Positions 1 to 6,705 of a DNA stretch of 10,739 bases are shown here, piece after piece. A program made the position numbers and the translations under genes. Position 1 is the first letter of the stretch. The number at the start of each line of letters is the position of its first letter. This DNA comes from an uncultured Solirubrobacter sp. (GTDB taxonomy: Bacteria > Actinomycetota > Thermoleophilia > Solirubrobacterales > Solirubrobacteraceae), in assembly GCA_937871635.1 (NCBI GenBank), contig CALMNS010000323.1, positions 1-10,739 of the forward strand, written 5' to 3'. The notes below the pieces were generated by a model that did no database searches, had not been told where the DNA came from, and worked only from the letters and a program-made list of their open reading frames with translations.

Positions 1-799
1 AGCCGACGGCGGCCACGGCGATCGACGCCAGCGCGGCGCCGACGACCACCAGGCCCAGCCGTACCCGCTCGACCCGGATGCCGAGACCCCGCGCGGCCTC
101 CTCGCCCAGCGCCAGCGCGTCGAGCGAACGAGCCAGCACGGCCGCCACCGGCACCAGGACCGACAGGCCGGCCAGCAGCGGCCAGAAGTCGTCCCACGTG
201 CGGAGGTTCACGCTTCCGACCAGCCACACGTAGGCCTGCTGGACGTCCTCCACCCGGCCCTGGATCAGCACGAAGACGATGCCGGCCTGCGCGAGTGCGG
301 CGAGCCCGACGCCCACCAGGATCAGCCGGTAGGCCGACAGGCCGTTCCTCCAGGCCAAGCCGTATATCAGCGCCGCGACCGTCATCGCGCCCGCGAAGGC
401 GGCGACCGGCGCCAACCCCGGCGCATCGGCCATGACGAAGGCGGCCACCCCGAACAGGGCGGCGCCGCTCGTGATGCCGATGACGTCCGGGGACGCCAGC
501 GAGTTGCGGGCGAAGGTCTGGAAGATCACCCCGGACAGCGCGAGCGCGGCTCCGGCGAGCGCCCCGACCGCGGCGCGGGGCAGGCGAAGCTCGAGCACGA
601 CGAAACGGTCGCCGGGATCGCCCGCTCCCACCAGCGTGGCCATGATCTCGATCACAGGCAGACGCGTCTCGCCATAGGCGACGTCGGCGGCCACGGCGGT
701 CACCGCGGTCGCCAGCAGGGCGGCGCAGACGAGCACCAGCCGCCGGTCGACCCGGGCCGACACCCGCGCGCGCCCGGAGCGCAGGACCCAGGTGCTCAC
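1..799 (-). CDS. FecCD-family iron-siderophore ABC transporter permease, second subunit (3' end beyond window)
   Basis: Inner-membrane permease that would pair with the neighbouring permease to carry a ferric siderophore or related chelate into the cytoplasm, driven by a cytoplasmic ATPase not in the window. The reading frame opens with GTG at 799, whose GTGA overlaps the stop codon of the upstream permease, so the two are translationally coupled. About 266 residues are visible. The protein has a short basic N-terminus, a first hydrophobic segment (LVLVCAALLATAVTAVAA), and the FecCD signature region with SGVIFQ, ARNSLASPDVIGI and TSGAALFG. Later parts read LAWRNGLSAYRLILVG and a LALGEEAARGLGIR loop. 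The window ends just before the usual conserved GPIxFVGLxxPH segment, so roughly the last 70-80 residues of a normal 330-350-residue protein are missing only because the window stops. It is probably transcribed from the iron-boxed promoter near 1810. The family is certain; the exact siderophore cannot be told. Confidence 0.9.
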   Translation of the reverse strand, partial: MSTWVLRSGRARVSARVDRRLVLVCAALLATAVTAVAADVAYGETRLPVIEIMATLVGAGDPGDRFVVLELRLPRAAVGALAGAALALSGVIFQTFARNSLASPDVIGITSGAALFGVAAFVMADAPGLAPVAAFAGAMTVAALIYGLAWRNGLSAYRLILVGVGLAALAQAGIVFVLIQGRVEDVQQAYVWLVGSVNLRTWDDFWPLLAGLSVLVPVAAVLARSLDALALGEEAARGLGIRVERVRLGLVVVGAALASIAVAAVG

Positions 800-1800
800 A
801 GCTCCGCCAGGCTCCGGCGCCGCACGAGCCCGACGAACACCGGAACGCCGATGGCGGCCATCATGATCCCCACCTGGATCTCGTCGGGTCGCGCCACCAG
901 CCGCCCCACGACGTCCGCGCCGAGCACGAGGATCGCGCCGAGCAGGATCGAGTAGGGCACGATCCAGCGGTAGTCGGTGCCGACCAGCGCCCGAGCCACG
1001 TGCGGCACCACCAGTCCCACGAAGCCGATGGGCCCGGCGACGGCCACGGCACCCCCGGCCAACAGCACGAACGCGGCGACGACGAGCGCCCGGATCAGGC
1101 CGATCCGCTGGCCGAGCGAGCGGGCCACGTCCTCGCCGAGCGCCAAGGCGTTGAGGGCGCGGCCCGCCAGCAGCGCCGCGATCAGGCCCAGGAGCAGGAA
1201 GGGCAGCGTGATGCCCAGGACGCCCAGCTCGCGCCCGGCCACCGAGCCCGCCACCCAGAAGCGGAACTGGTCCAGGGTCTGGGCGTCGACCACGATGACG
1301 GCGGACGTCAGCGCCACGCAGAGCGCCCCCACCGCCGCCCCGGCGATGGCCAGGTTGATCGGAGCCGCCTTCGCGCCGCCTGCCGCCGCGCCCAACGAGT
1401 AGACGAGGAAGCCGGCCCCGGCCGCGCCAGCGAACGCGAACCAGACGAAGCCGGCCGGAGACCCGATGCCCAGCAGGAAGATGGCGAGGACGACCGCGAG
1501 CGCCGCCCCGGCCTCGATCCCGAGGATCCCCGGATCGGCGAGCGGGTTGCGGGTCACGCCCTGGATCAGCGCCCCGGCCGCACCCAACGACCCGCCGACC
1601 GCGATGGCCACCAGCGTCCGCGGCCCACGGACGTCGCGGACGATCGCCTGCCCGTCGGAGTCGTCGTATTCCACGAACGCCCCGACCACGTCGCTCAGGG
1701 AGATGGACAGCGAACCGAGCGCCAGCGACGCGAGCGCGGCGGCCGCCGCCGCCGCGACGAGCCCGATCAGGCCGAGGGCCGGTCGTGTGGCACTCGGCAT
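796..1800 (-). CDS. FecCD-family iron-siderophore ABC transporter permease, first subunit
   Basis: Polytopic permease of 334 residues, a normal length for FecCD/BtuC-type transporters that import iron chelates. Seen: an N-terminal hydrophobic segment (9-30), RGPRTL at 58-63, and the family signature GALIQGVTRNPLADPGILGI at 76-95. There is an ALGEDVARSLG loop at 220-230 that would contact the ATPase. Near the end come AGPIGFVGLVVPHVAR (245-260) and RPDEIQVGIMMAAIGVPVF (304-322). The ATG at 1800 is chosen because the hydrophobic start follows at once and no other ATG or GTG lies between it and the iron box. No Shine-Dalgarno is visible; the message may be leaderless. The stop codon overlaps the GTG of the second permease. 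Upstream frame extension beyond 1800 is antisense to the next gene and is not coding. The substrate-binding lipoprotein is not seen next to it. The pairing resembles FepD/FepG, but the substrate is unknown. Confidence 0.95.
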   Translation of the reverse strand: MPSATRPALGLIGLVAAAAAAALASLALGSLSISLSDVVGAFVEYDDSDGQAIVRDVRGPRTLVAIAVGGSLGAAGALIQGVTRNPLADPGILGIEAGAALAVVLAIFLLGIGSPAGFVWFAFAGAAGAGFLVYSLGAAAGGAKAAPINLAIAGAAVGALCVALTSAVIVVDAQTLDQFRFWVAGSVAGRELGVLGITLPFLLLGLIAALLAGRALNALALGEDVARSLGQRIGLIRALVVAAFVLLAGGAVAVAGPIGFVGLVVPHVARALVGTDYRWIVPYSILLGAILVLGADVVGRLVARPDEIQVGIMMAAIGVPVFVGLVRRRSLAEL

Positions 1801-1807
1801 CCGGGTG

Positions 1808-1813
1808 ATGTTA
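1808..1813 (-). promoter_or_regulatory. Candidate -10 element of the siderophore permease operon
   Basis: On the minus strand TAACAT lies exactly 7 nt before the permease ATG at 1800, which would put the transcription start at or next to the start codon (leaderless mRNA). It matches the actinobacterial TANNNT pattern and shares bases with the iron box. No convincing -35 hexamer is visible. The same spacing recurs at other genes in the window. Confidence 0.5.
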
Positions 1814-1829
1814 GGGCACCCTAACCGAA
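1811..1829 (-). promoter_or_regulatory. DtxR/IdeR-type iron box
   Basis: GTTAGGG and CCCTAAC form a perfect 7-bp inverted repeat around a 2-bp centre at 1810-1825. Read on the minus strand, 1829-1811 matches the DtxR/IdeR consensus TTAGGTTAGGCTAACCTAA at 15 of 19 positions by my count. It lies 10 nt upstream of the permease start and overlaps the candidate -10 at 1808-1813. Known for the family: iron-loaded DtxR/IdeR binds such sites and blocks transcription. Inferred: the permease operon is switched on when iron is scarce. The divergent gene starting at 1876 could also be touched, but the box lies further from its start. Confidence 0.75.
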
Positions 1830-1875
1830 GGCGACCCGGAAGGTCAGGTCGCTCGCCCGGCGAAGTGGTCCCTGA

Positions 1876-3105
1876 GTGGACCGCGAGCTCCTCAAGACCC
1901 GCCCCGGCCGCCTGTCCGCCGGCGCGGTCGGGCTCGTCGTCCTCGCCACCGTGCTGGCGATCGTCGCCCTGTACCCGCGCGAGGGCCTGCCGGACGTCGG
2001 GCCCCAGGCGCTCGGGGTCGCGGAGGCGGCGACGGTGACCGGCGTCCGCCGCGGCGGCTGCGAGAGCTACGCGGGACCCGACTGCCGGGTGGCGGCCATG
2101 CGGCTCGAGGACGGCCCGAACCGCGGCGAGACCTCCTTCATCACCCTCGGCACGGATCGCTTCTCGCCGGCCATCGCCCCGGGCGACGAGATCCGGGTGG
2201 CGCGCAACGTGCCCTCGGGCATCGACCCGGAGCTGGGCGGCCGGCTCGACATCTCCGACCCGGCCGCCCAGCCGTACGCCTTCCTCGACTTCGAGCGCCG
2301 CGCGCCGCTCGTGTGGCTGATGGCCGCCTTCGCGCTGCTGGTCGTCGTGCTCGCCCGGCGGCAGGGAGCGCGGGCGCTCGTCGCCCTGGCCGCCAGCCTC
2401 GCCCTCGTCGTCGCCTTCGTGGTCCCCGCCATCCTCGCCGGCTCGTCGCCGGCGCTCGTCGCGATCGCCGGCGGGCTGGGGGTGATGATCGTCACCACCG
2501 TCATCACCTACGGGATCGGCGTCAAGAGCCAGGCGGCGATGCTCGGCACCACCGCCTCGCTGCTGCTGATCGCCGGGCTCGCCGCCCTCGCCGTCCAGGC
2601 GGCGCAGATCACCGGGTTCTCCTCCGAGGAGGCGCTGCTCGTCCAGGGCGGCCAGGCCGGGCAGGGCCCGGAGCTCTCCCTCCAGGGCCTCGTGCTGGCG
2701 GGCGTGGTCATCGGCGCGCTCGGCGTCCTTGACGACGTCACGGTCTCCCAGGCGTCGACCGTGCTCGCGCTGCGCAGGGCCAACCCCCGCTACGGACTGC
2801 GACGGCTGTTCGGCGAGGCCCTCGGCGTCGGCCGGGATCACCTCGGGGCGACGGTCAACACGCTGGTCCTCGCCTACGTGGGCGCCGCCCTGCCCACCCT
2901 GCTGATCTTCTCGACCAACGGCGTCGGGCTGTCCGAGGGCCTCAACCGGGAGCCCGTCGCCGCTCAGGTGGTGGCCATGCTCGTCGGCTCGATCGGGTTG
3001 ATCGCCGCCGTGCCGCTCACCACGCTCCTCGCCGCGGCGCTCGCCGTCCGGCTGCCTCCCGAGGCCCTCCCCGGGACCGGCGAGCACCCCGGGCACGTTC
3101 ACTAG
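1876..3105 (+). CDS. YibE/F-family membrane protein
   Basis: Integral membrane protein of 409 residues; the molecular function of the family is not established. Seen: an N-terminal membrane anchor (about 15-33), an extracytoplasmic domain (about 34-142) with two cysteines (C62, C70), and then about seven hydrophobic segments between 143 and 380. The family signatures are GVLDDVTVSQAST (273-285) and GRDHLGATVNTL (309-320), followed by VLAYVGAALPTLLIF. The C-terminus is a short tail with three histidines (GEHPGHVH). The GTG at 1876 is the first possible start because an in-frame TGA lies immediately before it; the next in-frame GTG would remove much of the first membrane segment. No Shine-Dalgarno and no good -10 are visible. 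It is divergent from the permease operon and 10 nt upstream of the next lipoprotein gene. Family assignment is firm; the role is unknown. Confidence 0.9.
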   Translation: MDRELLKTRPGRLSAGAVGLVVLATVLAIVALYPREGLPDVGPQALGVAEAATVTGVRRGGCESYAGPDCRVAAMRLEDGPNRGETSFITLGTDRFSPAIAPGDEIRVARNVPSGIDPELGGRLDISDPAAQPYAFLDFERRAPLVWLMAAFALLVVVLARRQGARALVALAASLALVVAFVVPAILAGSSPALVAIAGGLGVMIVTTVITYGIGVKSQAAMLGTTASLLLIAGLAALAVQAAQITGFSSEEALLVQGGQAGQGPELSLQGLVLAGVVIGALGVLDDVTVSQASTVLALRRANPRYGLRRLFGEALGVGRDHLGATVNTLVLAYVGAALPTLLIFSTNGVGLSEGLNREPVAAQVVAMLVGSIGLIAAVPLTTLLAAALAVRLPPEALPGTGEHPGHVH

Positions 3106-3108
3106 CCT
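3103..3108 (+). promoter_or_regulatory. Candidate -10 element overlapping the YibE/F stop codon
   Basis: TAGCCT begins with the TAG stop of the YibE/F gene and ends 7 nt before the GTG of the lipoprotein gene at 3116. This fits TANNNT with a leaderless transcript. No clear -35 is visible, and the pair could instead be co-transcribed, so this is a moderate call. Confidence 0.4.
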
Positions 3109-3115
3109 TCCAGGC

Positions 3116-4111
3116 GTGCGCCGTGCCGTCCTCCTGCTCCCCCTCCTCGCGACCCTGGCCGCCTGCGGGGGCGGCGACGCCGACCCCGTCGCCCAGGTCC
3201 CGGCCGGCGGCGGCCAGCGCGAGGCGGTCCGCGCCGCCACCCAGTCGCGCGCGGCGGACTTCCCCGCCGTGGAGAACCGGACGCTCCAGGCGGTCGCCGA
3301 CGGGCTCGACGGCACGGGTCCCGACGCGGTGCTCGCCTCGAGCGTCTTCCGCACCGGGAAGAACCGCCTCGCCTTCGGGGCGATCGACGGCGAGTCGAAC
3401 CGCTTCGTCTACGGCAAGACGGCCGTCTACGTCGCCCGCACGCCCGAGTCGCGGGCGAAGGGCCCCTACGCCGCCCCGGCCGACCTGCTGCTGACCAAGC
3501 CGCCGTTCCGCTCCCGGCAGGCGGCCACCGAGGGGGCGCTCTTCGCCGCCGTCTACGCCGCCGAGGTCACCTTCGACCGCCCGGGCGTCTGGTCCGTCCT
3601 CGCGGTCACCGAGGTCGGCGGCAAGCGGATCGGCTCGCCGCTGCAGGTCAAGGTGGTCGCCCCGGGCAAGGACCCGATCCCCGACGTCGGCGAGCGCGCC
3701 CCGAGGGTCGAGACGGACACGGTCGCCTCCGCGCGCGGGGACGTCGAGGCGATCGACACCCGCGTGCCGCCCTCGGACATGCACGCCCGGTCCTTCGCCG
3801 ACGTGGTCGGCTCCAAGCCGGTCGCCCTGCTCTTCGCCACCCCGCAGCTCTGCCAGTCGCGCGTCTGCGGCCCCGTGGTCGACGTCGCCGCCCAGCTCAA
3901 GTCGAAGTACGGCGATCGCGTGGAGTTCATCCACCAGGAGGTCTACGTCGACAACGCGATCGACAAGGGCCTGCGCCCGCCGCTCGCGCGCTTCCGGCTG
4001 CGGTCGGAGCCCTGGCTGTTCGTGGTCGGCCGCGACGGCCGGGTGACCGCGCGGCTCGAGGGCTCCTTCGGATTGTCCGCCTTCGAACGGGCGATCCGCA
4101 CCGCGCTGTGA
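3116..4111 (+). CDS. Thioredoxin-fold lipoprotein with CX4C motif
   Basis: Predicted secreted lipoprotein of 331 residues. The signal peptide MRRAVLLLPLLATLAAC ends in a lipobox with lipidated C17, followed by a GGG linker, so it should be anchored on the outer face of the membrane. Residues about 45-180 form a domain I do not recognise; strand-like stretches (RLAFGAID, TAVYVA, VTFDRPGVWSVLAVTEVGGK) look like an immunoglobulin-type beta fold. Residues about 225-331 look like a thioredoxin fold: KPVALLFATPQLCQSRVC (C246 and C251), VEFIHQEVYVDN, then SEPWLFVVGRDGRVTARLEG with a Pro in the usual cis-Pro region. The cysteine spacing CX4C differs from thioredoxin (CX2C) and Sco (CX3C), so disulfide exchange or metal binding is possible but unproven. 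GTG at 3116 is the only start that gives a proper signal peptide. It lies 10 nt after the YibE/F gene. Confidence 0.85.
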   Translation: MRRAVLLLPLLATLAACGGGDADPVAQVPAGGGQREAVRAATQSRAADFPAVENRTLQAVADGLDGTGPDAVLASSVFRTGKNRLAFGAIDGESNRFVYGKTAVYVARTPESRAKGPYAAPADLLLTKPPFRSRQAATEGALFAAVYAAEVTFDRPGVWSVLAVTEVGGKRIGSPLQVKVVAPGKDPIPDVGERAPRVETDTVASARGDVEAIDTRVPPSDMHARSFADVVGSKPVALLFATPQLCQSRVCGPVVDVAAQLKSKYGDRVEFIHQEVYVDNAIDKGLRPPLARFRLRSEPWLFVVGRDGRVTARLEGSFGLSAFERAIRTAL

Positions 4112-4121
4112 ATCCGAGTGG

Positions 4122-4127
4122 CACACT
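4122..4127 (+). promoter_or_regulatory. Weak candidate -10 before the small secreted protein gene
   Basis: CACACT lies 8 nt before the ATG at 4136, in the short gap after the thioredoxin-fold lipoprotein gene. It deviates from TANNNT in the first base and no -35 is evident. It is listed because its position resembles the stronger cases at 3103 and 7154. Confidence 0.2.
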
Positions 4128-4135
4128 GGGGGGCG

Positions 4136-4426
4136 ATGCGCCTCCCGTTCGCCAGCCTGCTCCTGGTGGCCGCCTTCCTGGCCGGCCCGCCCGCCGCCCC
4201 CGCGATCGTCCCGCCGAGGGACTGCGGGATGACCACCGTGAAGGGCAAGCGCTACAACATCAAGGCGGACCAGATCCGCTGCCGGACGGCGAAGCCGCAC
4301 GCCCGCCGCTTCCTCGCGTCGGGGCGCCGGCCCTCGGGCTACCGCTGCCGGACCTACTCGGGCTCGACGGCGCTGAAGTTCCGCTGCTCGCGGGGCGTCA
4401 AGGTCTTCTTCGCCATCCGGCGCTGA
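4136..4426 (+). CDS. Small secreted four-cysteine protein
   Basis: A 96-residue protein with a clean signal peptide (MRLPFASLLLVAAFLAGPPAAPA, cleavage likely after an A-x-A site near residue 23), giving a mature domain of about 70 residues. The mature part is basic and has four cysteines in the contexts RDCGM, IRCRTA, YRCRTY and FRCSRG, consistent with two disulfides. It also has KGKRYNIKADQIRC and a phenylalanine-rich end (VKVFFAIRR). I recall similar short secreted proteins in Solirubrobacterales, but know no function. I prefer ATG 4136 over an in-frame GTG at 4118, since the latter only adds six residues before the signal peptide. The stop is 7 nt before the next gene, so it is probably co-transcribed and coupled to it. 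A role in binding a ligand or partner outside the membrane is guesswork. Confidence 0.75.
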   Translation: MRLPFASLLLVAAFLAGPPAAPAIVPPRDCGMTTVKGKRYNIKADQIRCRTAKPHARRFLASGRRPSGYRCRTYSGSTALKFRCSRGVKVFFAIRR

Positions 4427-4433
4427 CGCCTCG

Positions 4434-5774
4434 GTGATCGTCTTCGGGCACGGGCTCGTCCAGCGGGCGGACCTCCCGATCCCCGAGTCGTTCTTCGCGT
4501 GGGGCTCGGCCATCGTCCTGGTCGTCTCCTTCGCGGCGCTCGCGTCGCTGTGGCCGCGGCCCCGGCTCGAGCGCGTCGACTGGCGGCCGCTGCCGGGCGG
4601 GCTCGGGCGGGCGCTGGGCTCCCGGCCGGTCGAGGTGGCGTGCGGCGCGCTCGGCGTCGCCGCGCCCGCCGTCGTCGTCTGGGCCGGCTTCGCCGGGCCT
4701 GACGGGCCGCTCGACAACCTGGCCCCGACCGCCATCCTGGTCTTCTTCTGGGTCGGCTTCGTCTTCCTCAGCGTGCTGTTCGGCGACGTGTTCCGGGCCG
4801 TGAACCCGTGGCGGGCGATCGGTCGGCTCCTGCGGCTCCGCGGGCGGGCGCCGTACCCCGAGCGGCTGGGTCGCTGGCCGGCGGCGGCGGGGCTGCTCGC
4901 CTTCACCTGGATCGAGCTCGTGGCCCTCTGGGGCGAGGCGCCGCGGACGCTGGTCGGCGCGGTCGTCGCCTACTCGCTCCTCCAGCTCGCCGGGATGGCG
5001 CGCTTCGGGGTGGAGCCGTGGATCTCGCGCGCGGAGGCGTTCTCGGTCTACTTCGGCCTCTTCGCCCGCCTGTCGGTGTTCGAGACCCGCGAGGGCGTCG
5101 TCGGCCTGCGCCCGCCGCTGGGCGGCCTGCCGCGCCTGGAGGCCCTGCCCGGGACGGTGGCGGTGGTCTGCGTGATGATCGGGTCGGTCACCTACGACGG
5201 CTTCAGCCAGGGACGGGCCTGGAGGGACTTCGCGGTCGACCTCGCCGACGGGTTCGCGGCGCTCGGCGTCCCGCTGGCCGAGGCGCCCACGGTGGCCGGG
5301 ACGCTCGGCCTCCTGCTCGGCGTGGCCCTCGTCGCCGGCTTCTACGCGCTCGGCGTGGCCGGGGCCCGGACGGTGGGCGGCGGGCTCGACGCCGACCGGC
5401 TGCGGCGCGGCTTCGTCCACACCCTCGTCCCGATCGCCATGGTCTACGCGGCGGCGCACTACCTCACCGCGCTGCTCTTCCAGGGCCAGGCCCTCGCCTA
5501 CCTCGCCTCCGATCCCGTCGGGCGCGGCTGGGACCTGTTCGGCACCGCCTCCTCGGCGATCGACTACTCCGTCATCTCGCAGAACGGCACGTGGTACGCG
5601 CAGGTGGGGCTCGTGGTGCTCGGGCACGTCGCCGCCCTCGTGCTCGCCCACGACCGCGCCCTCGTCCTCTACGGGCAGCCGCGCTTGGCGGTGCGCTCCC
5701 AGTACTGGATGCTGGGGGTCATGGTCGGCTTCACCACGCTGGCGCTCTGGCTCCTCGCCCAGGCCAACGCATGA
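4434..5774 (+). CDS. Polytopic membrane protein resembling 'fenitrothion hydrolase'-annotated proteins
   Basis: Integral membrane protein of 446 residues with about ten hydrophobic segments (roughly 23-40, 66-86, 98-118, 147-167, 172-190, 241-256, 289-311, 328-354, 391-409, 425-443). The N-terminus, with HGLVQRADLPIPESFFAWG, and the FGDVFRAVNPWRA motif (116-128) recall actinobacterial proteins labelled fenitrothion hydrolase. That label comes from one pesticide-degrading protein and probably does not describe the native job. Histidines H329, H342, H398 and H406 lie in or beside late membrane segments and H6 sits at the start. These could bind a metal or haem, which is an inference. There is no ATP-binding or known enzyme motif. 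GTG 4434 is chosen from the conserved N-terminal start; no Shine-Dalgarno is visible, fitting coupling to the gene 7 nt upstream. Its ATGA overlaps the downstream lipoprotein start. Confidence 0.8.
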   Translation: MIVFGHGLVQRADLPIPESFFAWGSAIVLVVSFAALASLWPRPRLERVDWRPLPGGLGRALGSRPVEVACGALGVAAPAVVVWAGFAGPDGPLDNLAPTAILVFFWVGFVFLSVLFGDVFRAVNPWRAIGRLLRLRGRAPYPERLGRWPAAAGLLAFTWIELVALWGEAPRTLVGAVVAYSLLQLAGMARFGVEPWISRAEAFSVYFGLFARLSVFETREGVVGLRPPLGGLPRLEALPGTVAVVCVMIGSVTYDGFSQGRAWRDFAVDLADGFAALGVPLAEAPTVAGTLGLLLGVALVAGFYALGVAGARTVGGGLDADRLRRGFVHTLVPIAMVYAAAHYLTALLFQGQALAYLASDPVGRGWDLFGTASSAIDYSVISQNGTWYAQVGLVVLGHVAALVLAHDRALVLYGQPRLAVRSQYWMLGVMVGFTTLALWLLAQANA

Positions 5775-6661
5775 GACGCCTGGCCCTGGCGGCGGCGGTG
5801 CTGCTCGCGGCCGGGTGCGGCGGTGCGAGCGGCGCGCGCGACGACGGGAAGCGCTCCGCCCGCCTGGTCGACCCGAGCAAGAAGCCGCCCTACGTCAACG
5901 CGCTCGACATCGACCCCGCCGACGGCCACTTCCTGCTCACCACGAACCGGGGCTTCTACCGGATCGACCCGCGGACGAAGGCGGTCCGCACTGTTCGGGG
6001 GGAGGTCGCCGCGGGCGGCCGCCGGTCGCCGGTGGGCACCTTCCTCGAGCTCGACGCGATCGGCCCCCGGAAGCTGCTCGGCTCAGGCCATCCCGACCGC
6101 ACCGACGCCGGCCTTCCGGCCTACCTCGGCTTCATGCGCTCCGACGACGCCGGCCGGAGCTGGCGGGTGGTCTCCCGGCTCGGCGAGGCCGACCTGCACA
6201 AGATCGTCGCGCTTCACGGCCGGCTCTACGCCTTCGACGCGGTCCTCGGGGCGATCCTCATCTCCTCCGACGGCGGTCGCACCTTCACCGAGCGCTTCAC
6301 GCCGCGCGGGCTGGTCATCGACTTCGTGGTCGATCCCCGCGACCCCCGCTACCTGCTCGCGGCCACCGAGGACCAGCTCTTCCGCTCCGACGACGAGGCG
6401 GCCACCTGGCGCGCCGTCGACACGGGCGAGGGGATCCGCCTCGCGTGGGCGGGCGAGACCCTGCTGCGGGCGGACAAGGACGGGACGGTGCTGCGCTCGG
6501 AGGACCGCGGCGCGACCTTCGCCCGCGTCGGCGAGGTGCCGGGCGAGCCGTACAAGTTCAAGTCGCTCGACGCCGAGCGCCACTACCTGGCGCTGAGCGA
6601 CGGCACGATCGTCGAGACCCGCGACGCCGGCGCGCGCTGGACGACGGCCTTCGCGCCGTAG
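5771..6661 (+). CDS. Lipoprotein with five Asp-box (BNR) repeats, sortilin/sialidase-like beta-propeller
   Basis: Secreted lipoprotein of 296 residues. The signal peptide MRRLALAAAVLLAAGC gives lipidated C16. The rest looks like a beta-propeller with Asp-boxes of the S-x-D-x-G-x-T-W type at S124-W131 (SDDAGRSW), S165-F172 (SSDGGRTF), S206-W213 (SDDEAATW, third-box Gly replaced), S243-F250 (SEDRGATF) and T283-W290 (TRDAGARW). About six blades may be present, counting an N-terminal one (VNALDIDPADGHFLLTTNRGFYRID). Asp-boxes mark sialidases, VPS10/sortilin and photosystem assembly factors, but no sialidase catalytic arginine triad is apparent, so binding or scaffolding is as likely as hydrolysis. 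It resembles lipoproteins filed under the F510_1955 glycosylhydrolase name, though I cannot verify this. The start ATG overlaps the stop of the membrane protein (ATGA), so the two are translated together and may form a complex. Confidence 0.8.
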   Translation: MRRLALAAAVLLAAGCGGASGARDDGKRSARLVDPSKKPPYVNALDIDPADGHFLLTTNRGFYRIDPRTKAVRTVRGEVAAGGRRSPVGTFLELDAIGPRKLLGSGHPDRTDAGLPAYLGFMRSDDAGRSWRVVSRLGEADLHKIVALHGRLYAFDAVLGAILISSDGGRTFTERFTPRGLVIDFVVDPRDPRYLLAATEDQLFRSDDEAATWRAVDTGEGIRLAWAGETLLRADKDGTVLRSEDRGATFARVGEVPGEPYKFKSLDAERHYLALSDGTIVETRDAGARWTTAFAP

Positions 6662-6699
6662 GCCTTCCGGGGGCGCTGGGCAGCTCCGGCGCGATGTGG

Positions 6700-6705
6700 C
6701 ACGAT
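6700..6705 (+). promoter_or_regulatory. Candidate -10 before the AraC-type regulator gene
   Basis: CACGAT lies 7 nt before the GTG at 6713. The first base departs from TANNNT, but the distance is the same as at 1808, 3103 and 7154. The whole gap 6662-6712 (51 nt) holds no clear terminator for the upstream operon and no clear -35. Confidence 0.35.

Noticed and set aside
1801..3354. A long minus-strand open frame running in continuation upstream of the first permease.
   Set aside because: Its residues are rich in Arg, Gly, Asp, Glu and His in the pattern typical of antisense frames in GC-rich genes, it has no domain, and it lies opposite the clear YibE/F and lipoprotein genes. Only the part below 1800 is real.
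4118..4138. GTG at 4118 as the start of the small secreted protein.
   Set aside because: It would add MAHWGA in front of an already complete signal peptide, and the GTG has no ribosome-binding site; ATG 4136 is simpler. It cannot be excluded.
3017..4906. A minus-strand open frame of more than 600 codons.
   Set aside because: It is antisense to four well-supported plus-strand genes and has low-complexity GC-driven composition without motifs.
4398..5651. A minus-strand open frame of more than 400 codons opposite the membrane protein.
   Set aside because: Composition is His/Glu/Arg/Pro-rich with no hydrophobic core or family motif; the plus strand encodes a coherent ten-segment membrane protein.
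4808..5770. An in-frame upstream extension of the BNR lipoprotein.
   Set aside because: It overlaps the membrane protein gene in another frame and is Arg/Ala/Gly-rich noise. The lipoprotein signal peptide at 5771 fixes the true start.
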